Shown here one piece after another: positions 33,717-42,344 of a DNA stretch of 64,000 nt; position 1 is the first letter of the stretch, and each line of letters begins with the position of its first letter. The stretch is from Methylococcales bacterium. Its GTDB lineage: Bacteria; Pseudomonadota; Gammaproteobacteria; Methylococcales; Methylomonadaceae. The DNA is taken from the NCBI GenBank assembly GCA_028707085.1, contig JAQTUW010000017.1, forward strand, positions 1 through 64,000, read 5' to 3'. The translations under genes and the position numbers were made by a program. The notes below the pieces were generated by a model. The model did no database searches, was not told where the DNA came from, and was given only the letters and a program-made list of their open reading frames with translations.

Positions 33717-35030
33717 ATGACCCAACTCACTCTTGATGCCATCGGCCAGCTTCTGCCGTCAAACGGCAGGCGAATTTTTATTGGCTACAGCGGCGGTGTG
33801 GATTCGCACGTTTTATTGCATCTATTGGCTTCTGCTGCCGAATTCAGGGATAGGATTACAGCTGTCTATATTCATCATGGCTTGCAGTCCGCCGCCGATA
33901 ACTGGGCTGTGCATTGCCAGCAGCAGTGTTTGCAATTGGCTGTGGATTTTAAAACGATAAAGGTCGATGCTCGCCACCCGCGCGGCGAAAGTCCGGAAGC
34001 TTCTGCGCGCGCGGCGCGCTATGCCGCCTTTCGGGAATTGCTGCAGACGGATGATCTGCTTTTGCTGGCGCAGCACCGGGAGGATCAGATGGAAACCCTG
34101 CTATTGCAATTGTTTAGAGGCGCCGGCATACACGGTCTGGCATCGATGCCATCGAGCATGGCGTTCGGCCAGGGCATGCTGTTGCGGCCTTTGCTGCCTG
34201 TCGCCAGACTCGATATTCTGAAATATGCGCAGCAGCATGTCTTGCAATGGGTGGAGGATCCGACCAATCAGGCCAGCGATTATGACCGCAATTTTTTGCG
34301 CAATCAGGTCATACCGCTGTTAAAACAGCGCTGGCCGGCCATTGATAAAACCGTTTCCCGTACCGCCAGGCATAGCGCCGCCGCTGGCCAATTACTGGAT
34401 GCCTGGGCTAGTCAGGAATTGTTGGCAATCCGCGATGCTGTCGATCAAAGCTTGTTGATCGATAAATGGCGCCAGTATAATGAAAACCAGCGAAACTGGT
34501 TGTTGAGAGGCTGGCTGCAGCGTTTTGGTTTAAAGCCTTCCAGCGAAGCCGTTCTACAGGCCATTATCGAACAGGTCATCAATGCCGGAGAAGACGCCAA
34601 TCCTGAACTGCAAATCCAGGATGTCCATTTAAAAAAATACCGGCAAAAACTGTTTTGCCTGCCGCACCGATATTTGCAAAGCGCCAGCGCCGCCGTCATC
34701 TGGCCGGCCCAGTCGCCGGTGCTGGTCATGCAAAATGGCTACAGGCTGATTCGGGTCGATGCCGGCGCAGGTATCGACAAACGCCTGTGGCAGGCGCACA
34801 CGGTCACTGCCGATTGCCGGCGTGGCGGGGAGAGGTTAACATTGCCCGGCAGAAGCGGCCGCCACAGTCTTAAAAAACTCTATCAGGAGGCAGGCGTGCC
34901 GCCGTGGGAGCGCAATATCAGGCCGCTGATCTATCTGGACGGCAGGCTGGCGGCCGTTGCCGGTTTGTGGGTAGATGAATGGGCGTGGCGACGGCAGGGC
35001 GATTGTTATGCCCTGTCATGGCAGGCATGA
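33717..35030 (+). CDS. tilS: tRNA(Ile)-lysidine synthetase
   Basis: TilS attaches lysine to C34 of tRNA-Ile(CAU) so that it reads AUA. The 437-aa product has the ATP-pyrophosphatase P-loop SGGVDS (25-30), HHGLQSAADNWAVHC near 53-67, the N-terminal catalytic domain, and the C-terminal TilS domains ending in a segment with RRGGERLTLPGRSGRHSLKKL. The accA-tilS order is shared with many gammaproteobacteria. Confidence 0.96.
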   Translation: MTQLTLDAIGQLLPSNGRRIFIGYSGGVDSHVLLHLLASAAEFRDRITAVYIHHGLQSAADNWAVHCQQQCLQLAVDFKTIKVDARHPRGESPEASARAARYAAFRELLQTDDLLLLAQHREDQMETLLLQLFRGAGIHGLASMPSSMAFGQGMLLRPLLPVARLDILKYAQQHVLQWVEDPTNQASDYDRNFLRNQVIPLLKQRWPAIDKTVSRTARHSAAAGQLLDAWASQELLAIRDAVDQSLLIDKWRQYNENQRNWLLRGWLQRFGLKPSSEAVLQAIIEQVINAGEDANPELQIQDVHLKKYRQKLFCLPHRYLQSASAAVIWPAQSPVLVMQNGYRLIRVDAGAGIDKRLWQAHTVTADCRRGGERLTLPGRSGRHSLKKLYQEAGVPPWERNIRPLIYLDGRLAAVAGLWVDEWAWRRQGDCYALSWQA

Positions 35031-35066
35031 TGCCCGCCGCTTATCAATCGAAATGGGGAGGAGAGG

Positions 35067-35261
35067 ATGGTTCCGGAAATCGTTCAGGTGGTGATTGTCG
35101 GTTTGATGATCCTGGTGCCGCTATGCGTTATTTACAAAAAGGCCGGATTTAATCCGCTCTGGGCAGGACTGGTTTTTCTGCCGGGTTTCGGCCTGCTGAT
35201 CATTTTCATGCAACTGGCCTTACTGCCTTGGCCAAATGCCAAATCTGGTTCGGAGCGTTGA
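35067..35261 (+). CDS. Small two-segment membrane protein (tandem copy A)
   Basis: Not recognised by family name. The 64-aa product has two hydrophobic segments (about 6-22 and 31-53) separated by KKAGFNPLW, and ends with LLPWPNAKSGSER. A good ribosome-binding site (GGGGAGGAGAG) precedes the ATG. Two bases after its stop lies a related gene with the same pattern (KAG, W, P, WPN), so the two probably arose by duplication and may form one complex. Function unknown. Confidence 0.75.
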   Translation: MVPEIVQVVIVGLMILVPLCVIYKKAGFNPLWAGLVFLPGFGLLIIFMQLALLPWPNAKSGSER

Positions 35262-35263
35262 GC

Positions 35264-35461
35264 ATGGAACTGTATACTGTTTTGCTGCCGGCGTTTGTCC
35301 TATTCTGTTTGTGGCTGGGCTACCGTATTCTGGAGAAAGCCGGACTGGATGGATGGTGGACGCTGGTGCTGCTGGTGCCTGTAATCAACATCATCATGAT
35401 CTGGGCTTTTGCCTTCAGCCGCTGGCCGAATGTCGGCGCCGATGCCGATCTGGACATGTAA
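35264..35461 (+). CDS. Small two-segment membrane protein (tandem copy B)
   Basis: Not recognised by family name. The 65-aa product starts MELYTVLLPAF. It has hydrophobic segments at about 5-22 and 32-51 flanking EKAGLDGWW, then FAFSRWPNVGADADLDM. The loop and the WPN motif match copy A, but the C-terminal tail is acidic here and basic/polar there. An in-frame ATG at 35228 overlaps copy A; I prefer 35264 because it keeps the paralogous layout. A terminator hairpin follows. Confidence 0.72.
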   Translation: MELYTVLLPAFVLFCLWLGYRILEKAGLDGWWTLVLLVPVINIIMIWAFAFSRWPNVGADADLDM

Positions 35462-35467
35462 AATTCT

Positions 35468-35504
35468 GCCGGGGGTAAGGCCGCCGTCCGGCCATACCCC
35501 CGGC
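35468..35504 (+). terminator. Bidirectional terminator hairpin
   Basis: GCCGGGGGTA (35468-35477) pairs with TACCCCCGGC (35495-35504), enclosing a second stem GGCCG/CGGCC (35479-35483 with 35489-35493). T-rich sequence follows on the + side. It sits between the small membrane genes and the convergent secreted-protein gene, so it can serve both. Confidence 0.75.
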
Positions 35505-35510
35505 CCCTGG

Positions 35511-35912
35511 CTATTTTATTTTTAGCAACTCTTTGCCGTCGCTGGTGAAATGGCAGATGCCGGTGGCGAAATAGCTGCATTCTTCCGATTGCTCGATTTT
35601 CGCGCCGCTCTCGGTCAGATGGATCTTTAACGAACAGACCCGAGCTTCGCCTTCTATGTGTTTTTTCATCACCAATTCGTTTTCGGCTACGCTTTTGGCT
35701 TCTCCTGAAACATGGCCCGAACAGGCATGACGGCCGGTTTCCGCCGGATTTGGTTCAAAATCCACATCGGTGCTGACGGTAATATTTTTACCGATTGTGG
35801 TAATCTTCAAATGATGGACATGATTGCCGTCACGGAGCAGATAGTGATCGGTAGCGGCAAAAGCACTGCCGGATACCAGCATGGCGATAGCCAGAAATAC
35901 AGTTTTTTTCAT
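35511..35912 (-). CDS. Secreted/periplasmic protein with four cysteines, function unknown
   Basis: Not recognised. The 133-aa product begins with a clear signal peptide (MKKTVFLAIAMLVSGSAFA, cut likely after AFA at 19). The mature part has four cysteines (C64, C93, C112, C120), which could form two disulfides in the periplasm, and several histidines near the N-terminus. It is transcribed alone. The 210 bases upstream contain only short hairpins. Confidence 0.75.
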   Translation of the reverse strand: MKKTVFLAIAMLVSGSAFAATDHYLLRDGNHVHHLKITTIGKNITVSTDVDFEPNPAETGRHACSGHVSGEAKSVAENELVMKKHIEGEARVCSLKIHLTESGAKIEQSEECSYFATGICHFTSDGKELLKIK

Positions 35913-36122
35913 TATGTTATACCTTAGGTTTAGTTAAGCTTGAGTCTCGGACAGCCTCCGCGTTCCGTCTGTAATGTCAGAGCCTTGAATGGGTCGGGAT
36001 CAGGCGTCCGCATCAGGCCGGAATTGTACCGCACTGTTGAGGGTTTCCTCAAAGGGCGGCGACTTTTCCCGGGTTTCGGCGAAACCGTCCCTTTTGGGTA
36101 ATCCGGCTGGGGGGCGGCCGCT

Positions 36123-36893
36123 TTAGTGGAAATGATCTTTCAGGCGCCTGATTTCGGCAAATACCCTGGTTGCAGACGCATCTTCGGGAATGGCAAGCGA
36201 TTTGCGTATCGATGGGCTATGCTCCCTGAGAAACGGATTCGTGGCAAGTTCCAGGCCGATATTGCTGGGCAGGCTGGGCAGATTCAGTTTGCGCAGGGCA
36301 TTCACCTCCGCAATGCGCTGCATGAGTGTCGGATTATCGGCTTCCAGCGTCAATGCAAACCGGCCATTGGCCTGGGTATATTCATGTGCGCAATAGAGGC
36401 GGGTGGCCGGGGGCAAAGCTTTCAATTTTTGCAAGGACTGCCACATTTGTTCGGCGCTGCCTTCAAACAGTCGCCCGCAGCCTAGCGAAAACAAAGTGTC
36501 GCCGCAGCATAAAACTTGACTTTCGGCACAGTAATACACGATATGTCCCGATGTGTGGCCGGGAGTGGCCAGGATGGCTATTTTTCGCTCGCCCAGCAGA
36601 ATCTGTTCGCCATCGTTTACGCCAATATCGATGCCGGGTATTCGCTGGCGATCGCTTTCCGCAGCAATGATCTTACAGCCTGTCTGTTGTTTAAGCTGGA
36701 GATTGCCGCCAACATGATCGGCGTGGTGATGGGTATTGAAGATATAGTCGAGTCGCCAGCCTTTTTTCGCCAGTATCCGCATGACAGGCGCGGCCTGGGC
36801 CGGATCGACCACCGCCGTTTCACCGGTAACGCTTTCATGCAGCAGATAAATATAGTTATCGCTGAGGACGGGGATGGTGATTATATCAAGCAT
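36123..36893 (-). CDS. gloB: Hydroxyacylglutathione hydrolase (glyoxalase II)
   Basis: It hydrolyses S-lactoylglutathione to lactate and glutathione, the second step of methylglyoxal detoxification. The 256-aa product is a metallo-beta-lactamase-fold enzyme with the binuclear metal motif THHHADHVGG (54-63), a further ligand His in ATPGHTSGHIVYY near 108-121, CGDTLFSLGCGRLFEG near 129-144, and the C-terminal HxGH domain typical of GloB (CAHEYTQAN near 168-176). It is followed on the same strand by short hairpins only. Confidence 0.95.
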   Translation of the reverse strand: MLDIITIPVLSDNYIYLLHESVTGETAVVDPAQAAPVMRILAKKGWRLDYIFNTHHHADHVGGNLQLKQQTGCKIIAAESDRQRIPGIDIGVNDGEQILLGERKIAILATPGHTSGHIVYYCAESQVLCCGDTLFSLGCGRLFEGSAEQMWQSLQKLKALPPATRLYCAHEYTQANGRFALTLEADNPTLMQRIAEVNALRKLNLPSLPSNIGLELATNPFLREHSPSIRKSLAIPEDASATRVFAEIRRLKDHFH

Positions 36894-36927
36894 GACCGTC
36901 TGGCGGCGCGTCAGGGCCGGGTCTGAG

Positions 36928-37413
36928 TCAGGGCATCAGGCCGCAAGGCAGGCTCCACAACAGTTTCGCGTTTGGCTGTATGACAAAATCGGCTTCAAGG
37001 TGGGTAAGGGAGGCTTTTTTGACGATGATATTCCCGTCGTCGGCATGAAGCAACTGAGCGATGACGCTCGAAAAAGCCGGCTCGTGTCCGACCAGCCAGA
37101 CATCATCCACGCCCTGATTATCCAGTAAGGCGAGTTCGGCGATGATGATCTCCGGGCTGCTGTCGGTGTTCAGCCAGGTCACGATTTGCGGAAGCGGACA
37201 ATCCGGGAGGTTAGATTGTAAAACTTTGGCGGTCTGTTGGGCGCGTAACAAGGCGCTGCTGAAAATGACCCCCGGCAGCAATTGATTGGCCTGGCAGAAT
37301 GCGGCAACCCGCTTTACCTGCTTTTCGCCTTTGTCAGTGAGCGCCCGTTCGGCATCAGGAATGGCAAGCTTTCTGTCTTCTGCGGTCGCGTGTCTCAGGA
37401 AAGTGATGAACAT
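36928..37413 (-). CDS. sixA: Phosphohistidine phosphatase SixA family
   Basis: SixA-type histidine phosphatases remove phosphate from phosphohistidine, for example on HPt domains or nitrogen-PTS proteins. Starting at ATG 37413 gives 161 aa with MFITFLRHATAED, placing the catalytic RH at residues 7-8 as in E. coli SixA. An upstream in-frame start at 37443 adds ten unrelated residues. The second catalytic His is in LVGHEPAFSSV. It starts 34 bases upstream of gloB on the same strand, so the two may be co-transcribed. Confidence 0.88.
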   Translation of the reverse strand: MFITFLRHATAEDRKLAIPDAERALTDKGEKQVKRVAAFCQANQLLPGVIFSSALLRAQQTAKVLQSNLPDCPLPQIVTWLNTDSSPEIIIAELALLDNQGVDDVWLVGHEPAFSSVIAQLLHADDGNIIVKKASLTHLEADFVIQPNAKLLWSLPCGLMP

Positions 37414-37498
37414 GTCGGATACCAAAAGGCTAATAATATTCAAGTGTAGACGTGTCGGCAGAAAAATGCCAGTTTCTCAGGCGGTTAGTCAGCGCTGT

Positions 37499-38398
37499 TC
37501 AGGATTTTGCATGATGGCCCGGCGGCATTTTTTCGCGTAACTTTAAATAGCGCCGGTAACGGTTGACGCCGATTTCAGCGTTTTCCACTGCCGCACGCAC
37601 AGCGCAATACTTGTCGTTGACATGCCGGCAATCGTTGAACCGGCATTGGCCGATGAAGGGCTGGAATTCCCGGTAGCCTCTGGCCAGTTGCGCCTCGGTC
37701 AGTCCCGCCAGGCCGAAAATGGCTACGCCGGGGCTATCGATTAAATTTCCGCCGCCGGGCAGATGGTAAAGCGTGGCTGCGGTCGTGGTATGGCGTCCGT
37801 GGCGGGTGATTTCCGATACGCGGCCTATTTTTAAAGACATCTCAGGTAAAAAAGTCTTGGTCAGGGATGATTTTCCCACCCCGGACTGGCCGGCGAACAG
37901 ACTGGTTTGTCGGGATAAAACCTGTTTCAGTTCAGCCATGCCGATATTCCGGCTGGCGCTGACTTTGTACAGCGGATAACCCAAGTCTTGGTAATATTGT
38001 AGTTCCTGTTCGATGTCATCGGCGCAGGGCAGGTCGATTTTATTGAAAATCAGTGCGGCGTCTATATTGCCGTTTTCGCAAATAGCCAGGTATTGATCCA
38101 GCAACAGAAAGTCGCACTCGGGTTCGGCCGCCAGCACCACGAAGATAGTATCGATATTGGCGGCTACCGGGCGGGTCTGGTCGCTGCGTCCCGGTCGCTG
38201 CAGTACCGAGCGTCTGGGCAATAATTGTTCTATGCGGCCCTGGTCGGGCGAAGACCGGGAAATCAGCACCTGATCCCCGACCACGATGGTTTCAAGTTTG
38301 CGCAAGGTCTGGCAGAGTATGATTTGACTATCCACCTCGACAGCAATGCCTTTACCGAGATGGGCGACAACCAGACCTTCGCTTTGCGTGGTCATCAA
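37499..38398 (-). CDS. rsgA: Ribosome small subunit-dependent GTPase RsgA
   Basis: RsgA checks the decoding centre during late 30S assembly. The 299-aa product has the OB fold in the first ~65 residues. The GTPase is circularly permuted, with motif order NKID (G4), SAS (G5), GQSGVGKSSL (G1) and DSPG (G3). The C-terminal zinc-finger is CRFNDCRHVNDKYCAV (near 254-269). Its start overlaps the stop of the upstream M48 protease gene (ATGA). Confidence 0.96.
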   Translation of the reverse strand: MMTTQSEGLVVAHLGKGIAVEVDSQIILCQTLRKLETIVVGDQVLISRSSPDQGRIEQLLPRRSVLQRPGRSDQTRPVAANIDTIFVVLAAEPECDFLLLDQYLAICENGNIDAALIFNKIDLPCADDIEQELQYYQDLGYPLYKVSASRNIGMAELKQVLSRQTSLFAGQSGVGKSSLTKTFLPEMSLKIGRVSEITRHGRHTTTAATLYHLPGGGNLIDSPGVAIFGLAGLTEAQLARGYREFQPFIGQCRFNDCRHVNDKYCAVRAAVENAEIGVNRYRRYLKLREKMPPGHHAKS

Positions 38399-39645
38399 GC
38401 CGATTTTAACTTTTCTTCAATGTGCGCAATGCGTATCGCCGCCGGCGGATGACTGTAATGAAATGCCGAATACAATGGGTCGGGGGTCAGGGTGCTGGCA
38501 TTTTCTTCGTAAAGTTTAACCAGACCGCTGATCATCTTGGCGCCCTGGGCATGTTCAATGGCAAAATCGTCGGCTTCAAATTCGAACCGGCGCTGAAAAT
38601 AGGCGCTGATCGGCTGCATAAAGGTGGTAAACACCGGCGAAACCAGCATAAATACCAGCAAGGCGGCTGCATTGGTATGGGTGCTTATCCCCAGCCCGTC
38701 AAAAAACCAGTCCTTGTTTATCAGCCAGCCCAACACGGCAAAACTGATCAGGGTCATAATGGCCGAGGCGAACAGCATCTTGATGACATGCCGGCGTCTA
38801 AAATGGCCTAGTTCATGGGCTAATACCGCTTCCAGTTCGTCTTCATCCAGGGAGTCGATCAGGGTGTCAAAGAACACGATGCGTTTATTGTTGCCGAGAC
38901 CGGTAAAATAAGCGTTGCCGTGGCCGGAACGGCGGGAGCCGTCCATGATAAAAATGCCCTGACTGTTGAAGCCGCAGCGTTCCAGCAGATTCTGGATACG
39001 CAGTTTCAGGCTGCCATCCGCCATGGGGGTGAATTTGTTGAACAGCGGGGCGATGACGGTCGGAAACAGCCAACTCATCAGCAGCGAAAAACTCATGATG
39101 ATCAGCCAGGCGCATAGCCACCATAGATTGCCCAGACTGTCCATTACCCAGAGAATCAGGGCCAGAACTGGCAGGCCTATGCCCTGGGTCAGGGCGAGCG
39201 AGATCAGTTGATCCTTTATAAACTGCGGAAGGGTGTTTTTATTGAAGCCGAATTTTTCCTCGATTACAAAAGTCTGATAGAGGCTGAATGGAATATCGAC
39301 TAAGGCCATTAGCAGAAAGATGCTGGCTACTGCCAGCAGGCCGGTCACTATGGTCGGCAAATCGAAGGTAGTCCAAAAATCGAAGATCAGGCTAATGCCA
39401 CCGCCCAGGGTCAGCGCAATCAGGAAAATCATGCCTGTGAGACTGTCAATGTCGCCTAGTTTGCTTTTTTCCACAGTGTAATCGGCCGCTTTTTGATGCG
39501 CAGCCAATGACACTTTGTCCCTGAAGGCCGCCGGCACCTGTTCGCGGTGACGTATGACATAAGACTTCTGGCGTAGGGACAGCCAGAACTGAATGCCGTA
39601 GGACGATGCCAGGGCGATTAGAAAAATAACAGTAAAAGTGTTCAT
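38395..39645 (-). CDS. M48 family zinc metalloprotease (Ste24-like)
   Basis: An integral membrane peptidase. From ATG 39645 it is 416 aa (MNTFTVIFLIALASSYG). A GTG at 39681 would add 12 residues. There are about six hydrophobic segments, the zinc motif HELGH at about 277-281 and a downstream Glu ligand in FEFEADDFAIEHA. The layout matches the Ste24/CAAX-protease-like M48 proteins of proteobacteria, which are thought to act in membrane protein quality control. It overlaps rsgA by four bases and is divergent from orn. Confidence 0.9.
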   Translation of the reverse strand: MNTFTVIFLIALASSYGIQFWLSLRQKSYVIRHREQVPAAFRDKVSLAAHQKAADYTVEKSKLGDIDSLTGMIFLIALTLGGGISLIFDFWTTFDLPTIVTGLLAVASIFLLMALVDIPFSLYQTFVIEEKFGFNKNTLPQFIKDQLISLALTQGIGLPVLALILWVMDSLGNLWWLCAWLIIMSFSLLMSWLFPTVIAPLFNKFTPMADGSLKLRIQNLLERCGFNSQGIFIMDGSRRSGHGNAYFTGLGNNKRIVFFDTLIDSLDEDELEAVLAHELGHFRRRHVIKMLFASAIMTLISFAVLGWLINKDWFFDGLGISTHTNAAALLVFMLVSPVFTTFMQPISAYFQRRFEFEADDFAIEHAQGAKMISGLVKLYEENASTLTPDPLYSAFHYSHPPAAIRIAHIEEKLKSA

Positions 39646-39734
39646 CAATAAACTGAGAATGGGGTTAACAATTAGCGGCACAGATTAGCTAATGCTACAA
39701 TTTGTGGCAACATAAATAAAAATACCAATGCAAA

Positions 39735-40280
39735 ATGGCTGAAGATGCTAACAATCTTATCTGGATTGATCTGGAAATGACAGGGCTGAATCCCGATAAG
39801 GATTTAATTATCGAGATAGCAAGCGTTGTGACCGATAAAAATCTCAATATTCTCGCCGAAGGTCCGGTCATTGCCGTTCACCAAAGCAATGAGGCGCTGG
39901 CGGCCATGGACGACTGGAATCAGCAGCACCACGGCCAGTCCGGTCTGATTGAGCGGGTCAGACAGTCGGAAATCGATGACGCCGGGGCGGAAATTCAAAC
40001 GCTGGTTTTCCTGAGACAGTGGCTGCCGGCCAATGCGTCTCCCATCTGCGGAAACAGCATTTGTCAGGATCGGCGGTTTTTATACCGCTATATGCCGGAA
40101 CTGGAAAGCTTTTTTCATTACCGCAATCTTGATGTCTCGACCATCAAGGAACTGGCCGGACGCTGGGCGCCCCAGCTCGGCGAAGGATTCAACAAGAAAT
40201 CGGCTCATCGGGCCCTGGAAGACATTTACGAATCCATTGAGGAATTGCGCTATTACAGGGAACACTTTTTCAAGTATTAA
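39735..40280 (+). CDS. orn: Oligoribonuclease
   Basis: Orn degrades 2-5-nt RNAs, including pGpG from c-di-GMP turnover. It is 181 aa, the same as E. coli. The DEDDh exonuclease core has [15 protein letters not shown] (D12, E14), [19 protein letters not shown] in the middle and [21 protein letters not shown] near the end. It is followed 72 bases later by serS and is divergent from the M48-rsgA pair. Confidence 0.98.
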   Translation: MAEDANNLIWIDLEMTGLNPDKDLIIEIASVVTDKNLNILAEGPVIAVHQSNEALAAMDDWNQQHHGQSGLIERVRQSEIDDAGAEIQTLVFLRQWLPANASPICGNSICQDRRFLYRYMPELESFFHYRNLDVSTIKELAGRWAPQLGEGFNKKSAHRALEDIYESIEELRYYREHFFKY

Positions 40281-40352
40281 GGTATTGTTCAGCCAGCCCT
40301 GATCATCCCCACTTTTATCAAATTTTAATTTTCAATCAGGTAATGCATTGTC

Positions 40353-41624
40353 ATGTTAGACCCACGTTTATTTAGAAGCGAGCTGGACTTTGTCCGGGAA
40401 CAGCTCCGGAGACGAAATTTCGAATTCGACGCCGAAGCGTATCGGGCTCTGGAGGAAAGGCGCAAGGACATCCAGATCAAAACCCAGGAATTGCAAAACG
40501 AGCGCAATACCCGTTCCAAAGCCATCGGCCAGGCCAAGGCGAGCGGTCTGGACATTCAGCCTTTACTGGATCAGGTACAGGATCTGGGCGAACAGTTAAA
40601 AGCCGCCGAAACCGAATTGCAGGACATTCAGGATCAATTGAACAGCCTGATGGAAGGCATCCCCAATATTCTCGATTTGGCTGTGCCGGCAGGTAAAAGC
40701 GATGCCGATAATGTGGAAATCAGCCGCTGGGGCGAATTGCCTGAATTCGGCTTTGTCCCAAAGGATCATGTCGATCTGGGCGAGCCCCTGGGGATGAGCT
40801 TTGAGCTGGGCGCCAAAATTGCCGGCGCCCGGTTTGTGGTGTTATCCGGCAAACTGGCGACCTTGCAGCGCGCCATCATCCAGATGATGCTCGACACCCA
40901 TATCTACGAACATGGTTATTCGGAAGCCTATGTGCCCTATCTGGTGAATGCCGACAGTCTGCGCGGTACTGGGCAGTTGCCGAAATTCGAAGCCGATCTG
41001 TTCGCCGTCAGGCATGATCCGGCGTTTTACCTGATTCCGACAGCCGAAGTACCGGTCACCAATATAGTGCGCGATGTGATCGTCGAAGCCCGGCAAATGC
41101 CGCTGAAATTTGTCAGCCATACCCCGTGTTTCCGTAGCGAGGCGGGCGCTTATGGCAGCGATGTGCGAGGCATGATACGCCAGCACCAGTTTGAAAAGGT
41201 GGAGCTGGTGCAGATCGTGGAACCGGAGCAATCCGCGGCGGCGCATGAAGAACTGACCGCCCACGCCGAAAATATCCTGAAGAAACTCGGTCTGCCCTAT
41301 CGCAAGGTATTGCTATGCGCAGGCGACACCGGGTTTTCCTCGGCAAAAACCTACGATCTGGAAGTATGGCTGCCTGGGCAGCAAAAGTATCGGGAAATTT
41401 CTTCCTGCAGCAATTTTAAAGACTTTCAGGCTCGCCGTCTGCAGGCGCGCTGGCGCAATCCGGAGTCCGGCAAGCCGGAATTGCTGCATACCCTGAACGG
41501 TTCCGGCCTGGCTGCGGGCCGCACCCTGATTGCGATTCTGGAGAACTATCAGAATCAGGACGGGTCGGTCGCCATCCCGGAAGCGTTGCGATCTTATATG
41601 GGTGGGCTCGATACCCTGCGCTAA
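40353..41624 (+). CDS. serS: Seryl-tRNA synthetase
   Basis: A class II synthetase that charges tRNA-Ser and tRNA-Sec. It is 423 aa. The N-terminal long antiparallel coiled coil that contacts the tRNA variable arm spans about 27-100. Motif 2 is [20 protein letters not shown] (about 259-278) and motif 3 is [20 protein letters not shown] near 384-403. A GC-rich hairpin follows at 41639. Confidence 0.98.
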   Translation: MLDPRLFRSELDFVREQLRRRNFEFDAEAYRALEERRKDIQIKTQELQNERNTRSKAIGQAKASGLDIQPLLDQVQDLGEQLKAAETELQDIQDQLNSLMEGIPNILDLAVPAGKSDADNVEISRWGELPEFGFVPKDHVDLGEPLGMSFELGAKIAGARFVVLSGKLATLQRAIIQMMLDTHIYEHGYSEAYVPYLVNADSLRGTGQLPKFEADLFAVRHDPAFYLIPTAEVPVTNIVRDVIVEARQMPLKFVSHTPCFRSEAGAYGSDVRGMIRQHQFEKVELVQIVEPEQSAAAHEELTAHAENILKKLGLPYRKVLLCAGDTGFSSAKTYDLEVWLPGQQKYREISSCSNFKDFQARRLQARWRNPESGKPELLHTLNGSGLAAGRTLIAILENYQNQDGSVAIPEALRSYMGGLDTLR

Positions 41625-41933
41625 AATCCGTGCTAAAGCGCCGGAGAAATCCGGCGAACTGTTCACGGCTGAAGCCGGCCGCGGTTAAAGTTCACAGGCT
41701 TCCTCCCGTCTGTCGCCGGCAGAAAATCAAATTGTGGCGATCAAAAAACCGGAATTTGCGATACCAGACTAAAATCGCTGAAACCGTAGTCCATATGCGG
41801 AAATAGTTTTGTGGCAAAACCATCATGGAGTATCATCAGCCCTGCTCTGCCGTCTTGATTCGGGCCAGACCTGGCGATTCGGCACGAGTTTTCAACACAT
41901 ACAATTATTAGAAATTTTTAGTGAGGAGAAGGC
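41625..41933. other. Intergenic region serS / truncated haemoglobin
   Basis: 309 bases without a gene. A perfect hairpin CGCCGGA-GAAA-TCCGGCG (41639-41656) follows serS but has no T-run, so it is at best a weak or Rho-assisted terminator. The 60 bases before the haemoglobin start are AT-rich and contain a possible -10 (TACAAT, 41900-41905) without a good -35. I see no other feature. Confidence 0.5.
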
Positions 41934-42329
41934 ATGAGTGAATCCAGCGAAATCGAAATACAAGCGCCATCGCTATACGAAAGATTGGGCGGAGAGACAG
42001 CGGTTAATGCGGCGGTTGATATTTTTTATGACAAAGTTCTGAACGATTACCGAATCAACCGCTTTTTCGAAAAAACCGACATGAGCAAACAGGCCGAGCA
42101 TCTCAAGTCATTCATGACCGTTGCGTTTGGCGGGCCGAATAATTACACCGGACGTTCCTTGCGTGACGGTCACGCCAGGCTGGTGAAGATAGGGCTCAAT
42201 GACTCGCATTTTGATGCGGTCGTCGAGCATCTGGCCGCAACCCTGCAAGAACTCAATGTTCCGGCCGAGCTGAGCGCGGAAGCTGTTGCACTGGTTGAAA
42301 GCGTCAGAGGCGATGTGTTAGGCAAATGA
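41934..42329 (+). CDS. Group I truncated haemoglobin
   Basis: A small 2-on-2 globin of the HbN type, a family linked to NO dioxygenation and oxygen handling. The 131-aa product has a short N-terminal extension, then SLYERLGG, FYDKVL with Tyr32 at the likely B10 position, GGPNNYTGRSL, and the proximal haem His80 in LRDGHARL, followed by HFDAVVEHLAATL. GAGGAGAAGG gives a strong ribosome-binding site. It is convergent with comEC, with only 15 bases between stops. Confidence 0.93.
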   Translation: MSESSEIEIQAPSLYERLGGETAVNAAVDIFYDKVLNDYRINRFFEKTDMSKQAEHLKSFMTVAFGGPNNYTGRSLRDGHARLVKIGLNDSHFDAVVEHLAATLQELNVPAELSAEAVALVESVRGDVLGK

Positions 42330-42344
42330 GGATTTGGTGAGCAA

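Noticed and set aside
35916-35922. TGTTATA half-site upstream of the secreted Cys4 protein gene
   Set aside because: Only one half of a Zur palindrome is present; the other half does not match.
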